DNA of 54,727 bases from Desulfobacterales bacterium. GTDB lineage: Bacteria > Desulfobacterota > Desulfobacteria > Desulfobacterales > JALSRD01. The notes beneath the pieces were generated by a model. It saw only the letters and a list, made by a program, of their open reading frames with translations. It was not told the DNA's origin and did not search any database. The stretch spans positions 1 through 54,727 of the forward strand of contig JALSRD010000058.1 of NCBI GenBank assembly GCA_026984935.1, given 5' to 3'. This document shows positions 53,909 to 54,727 of this stretch, one piece after another (position 1 is the stretch's first letter; each line of letters begins with the position of its first letter). The position numbers and the translations under genes are program-made.

Positions 53909-54094
53909 ACCTGAATCTTGCACAGACAATTTTGAAAACTTATAAAATTGTAATGTTATCTCATGGTTGTCTATGGATGCAGCGCGATATTTTTTAGCGT
54001 CATTGGTATGTTCGGAAACCTTCCATTTTGACTTCAAAATTGTCTACCCTGCGCCTTATATGTGCGGCAAACGCGACGCTTGCAAAATTCAGGT
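53909..54094 (+). repeat. MITE-like repeat, copy D (internally deleted)
   Basis: This 186-bp copy has left end ACCTGAATCTTGCA and right end TGCAAAATTCAGGT (one mismatch), with TAT on both flanks. It keeps the segment missing from copy C and lacks about 75 bp between the two CCCTGC direct repeats seen in copy B. Confidence 0.88.
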
Positions 54095-54601
54095 TATAGA
54101 TGGTTATAAGTCGCCATGCTGAGACTACAATGCTGGCGCCATATAAGAATTAAATGTAAATTCTGGCTGTCATGAAAAACCTTCCCAGAATAGGGGATAC
54201 AAGGTGAATACAGGTCGACCAGATTTTCAAGCTGCAGCTTCACACCACGCTCTGACCTACACCGACAGCGCCTTTTCCCTCAGCCACCTTGACCTGTCGA
54301 GAACCGACGATCCGTTCATTGCCGTCGTGACAAAACTGTTGGCGCAAAATTTTCACTGCCAGTCCAGGGTGCAGACTAAAAAAACGACTGCCATACAAAC
54401 TGTTGGTGCATAAATTCAATCTGGGACATGTCCAAAACCTGTGATTTTCGTTCTGGAATTCGATCACGGGCATCCGCGGTGATGATGATTCTCAACCTGC
54501 TTAAAAAAAATTTTGAACCTTTTGCAGGCCCACGGCAACCAATAAGCAGAATATTGAATGATCCGAGAGGAAGAGATGCAAAAATTAAGGCTGGCACGAT
54601 C
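54095..54601. other. right-edge intergenic region
   Basis: This stretch of about 500 bp after repeat copy D has no gene I can support. A plus-strand frame at 54204-54413 (69 aa) lacks family features. The frame of the edge gene is open upstream of 54602, so its true start could lie further left. Confidence 0.4.
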
Positions 54602-54727
54602 ATGTCAGAGGCGACAGGGATGAACGCCGGGCGCAGGAAACTGCTGCTTGAGGCACTTGGACAAGATGAAAAAATTCTCTGGTCCGGGCAGCCGGTGCCG
54701 CGTTTTTTTTCGCCGCTCACCACAGGC
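54602..54727 (+). CDS. partial CDS at the right edge, possible PH-domain membrane protein
   Basis: The frame runs off the window. The visible part (LLLEALGQDEKILWSGQPVP) resembles the lead-in of small membrane proteins with a PH-like domain, which typically have ...DE..LWSGRP. Only 42 codons are seen. The start is uncertain: ATG 54602 or ATG 54620. Confidence 0.4.
   Translation, partial: MSEATGMNAGRRKLLLEALGQDEKILWSGQPVPRFFSPLTTG

Noticed and set aside
53813-54037. Minus-strand 74-aa frame in repeat copy D
   Set aside because: It is repeat sequence read in another frame, as in the other copies.
54204-54413. 69-aa plus-strand frame near the right edge
   Set aside because: Weak ribosome-binding site, no recognisable features and no neighbour context.

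Overview
The window looks like a chromosomal segment of a GC-rich Desulfobacterota (deltaproteobacterial) sulfate reducer, probably of the Desulfosarcina/Desulfobacteraceae type. This is inferred from gene content. A tungsten-type aldehyde:ferredoxin oxidoreductase, an AhbB-type siroheme decarboxylase subunit (the heme route of sulfate reducers), a selenocysteine-encoding OsmC gene and an NtrYX pair preceded by a DUF4390 gene all fit that group. LpxC shows a Gram-negative envelope. No tRNA, rRNA, CRISPR array, phage or complete IS was seen.

Left part (1-30 kb) is mostly housekeeping: a squalene/phytoene synthase-family enzyme, AOR with a small partner, exonuclease III, SerC, HisD, Tag, a DHH phosphoesterase, a radical-SAM/B12 protein, AhbB and MtnA. 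These are followed by a tightly coupled serS-thrC-TPR lipoprotein unit, and then fau, a K+ channel with RCK domain, pcm, rsmD-coaD, DUF4390-ntrY-ntrX, lpxC and a comM/yifB gene. An orphan Cache-HAMP receptor and a periplasmic binding protein close the part.

30.6-32.7 kb is a small accessory island bounded and interrupted by two families of non-coding dispersed repeats. It holds an OsmC-family gene whose peroxidatic Cys codon is an in-frame TGA, followed by a hairpin that fits the bacterial SECIS consensus, so it is almost certainly a selenoprotein. It also holds a 72-aa gene and a likely small RNA with a promoter/operator, an anti-Shine-Dalgarno stretch and a strong terminator.

32.7-41 kb holds a DMT exporter, TesB, an old-yellow-enzyme oxidoreductase, several exported or cytoplasmic unknowns, a tandem pair of paralogous unknowns and a degenerate-looking stretch.

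41-48 kb is the most system-like region. Reading leftward on the minus strand it encodes an ECF sigma factor, an RskA-type zinc anti-sigma factor, a P-loop NTPase, an ABC exporter half-transporter fused to an alpha/beta hydrolase (with a 4-nt overlap to the NTPase) and a secreted 444-aa protein. Divergent from it are a Crp/Fnr regulator and a lipoprotein-anchored truncated hemoglobin preceded by a perfect TGTGA/TCACA palindrome.

49-54.7 kb has a DUF2892 membrane protein, two coupled unknowns and a three-gene ABC importer (ATPase, permease, NMT1-like binding protein) followed by a truncated DUF2148-like gene. A repeat copy and the start of a gene that runs off the right edge end the window.

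A recurring signal is a MITE-like repeat (four copies: 12273-12532, 31248-31506, 32524-32690, 53909-54094). It has about 14-bp terminal inverted repeats and 3-bp target duplications, and its two short copies are explained by internal deletions between short direct repeats.
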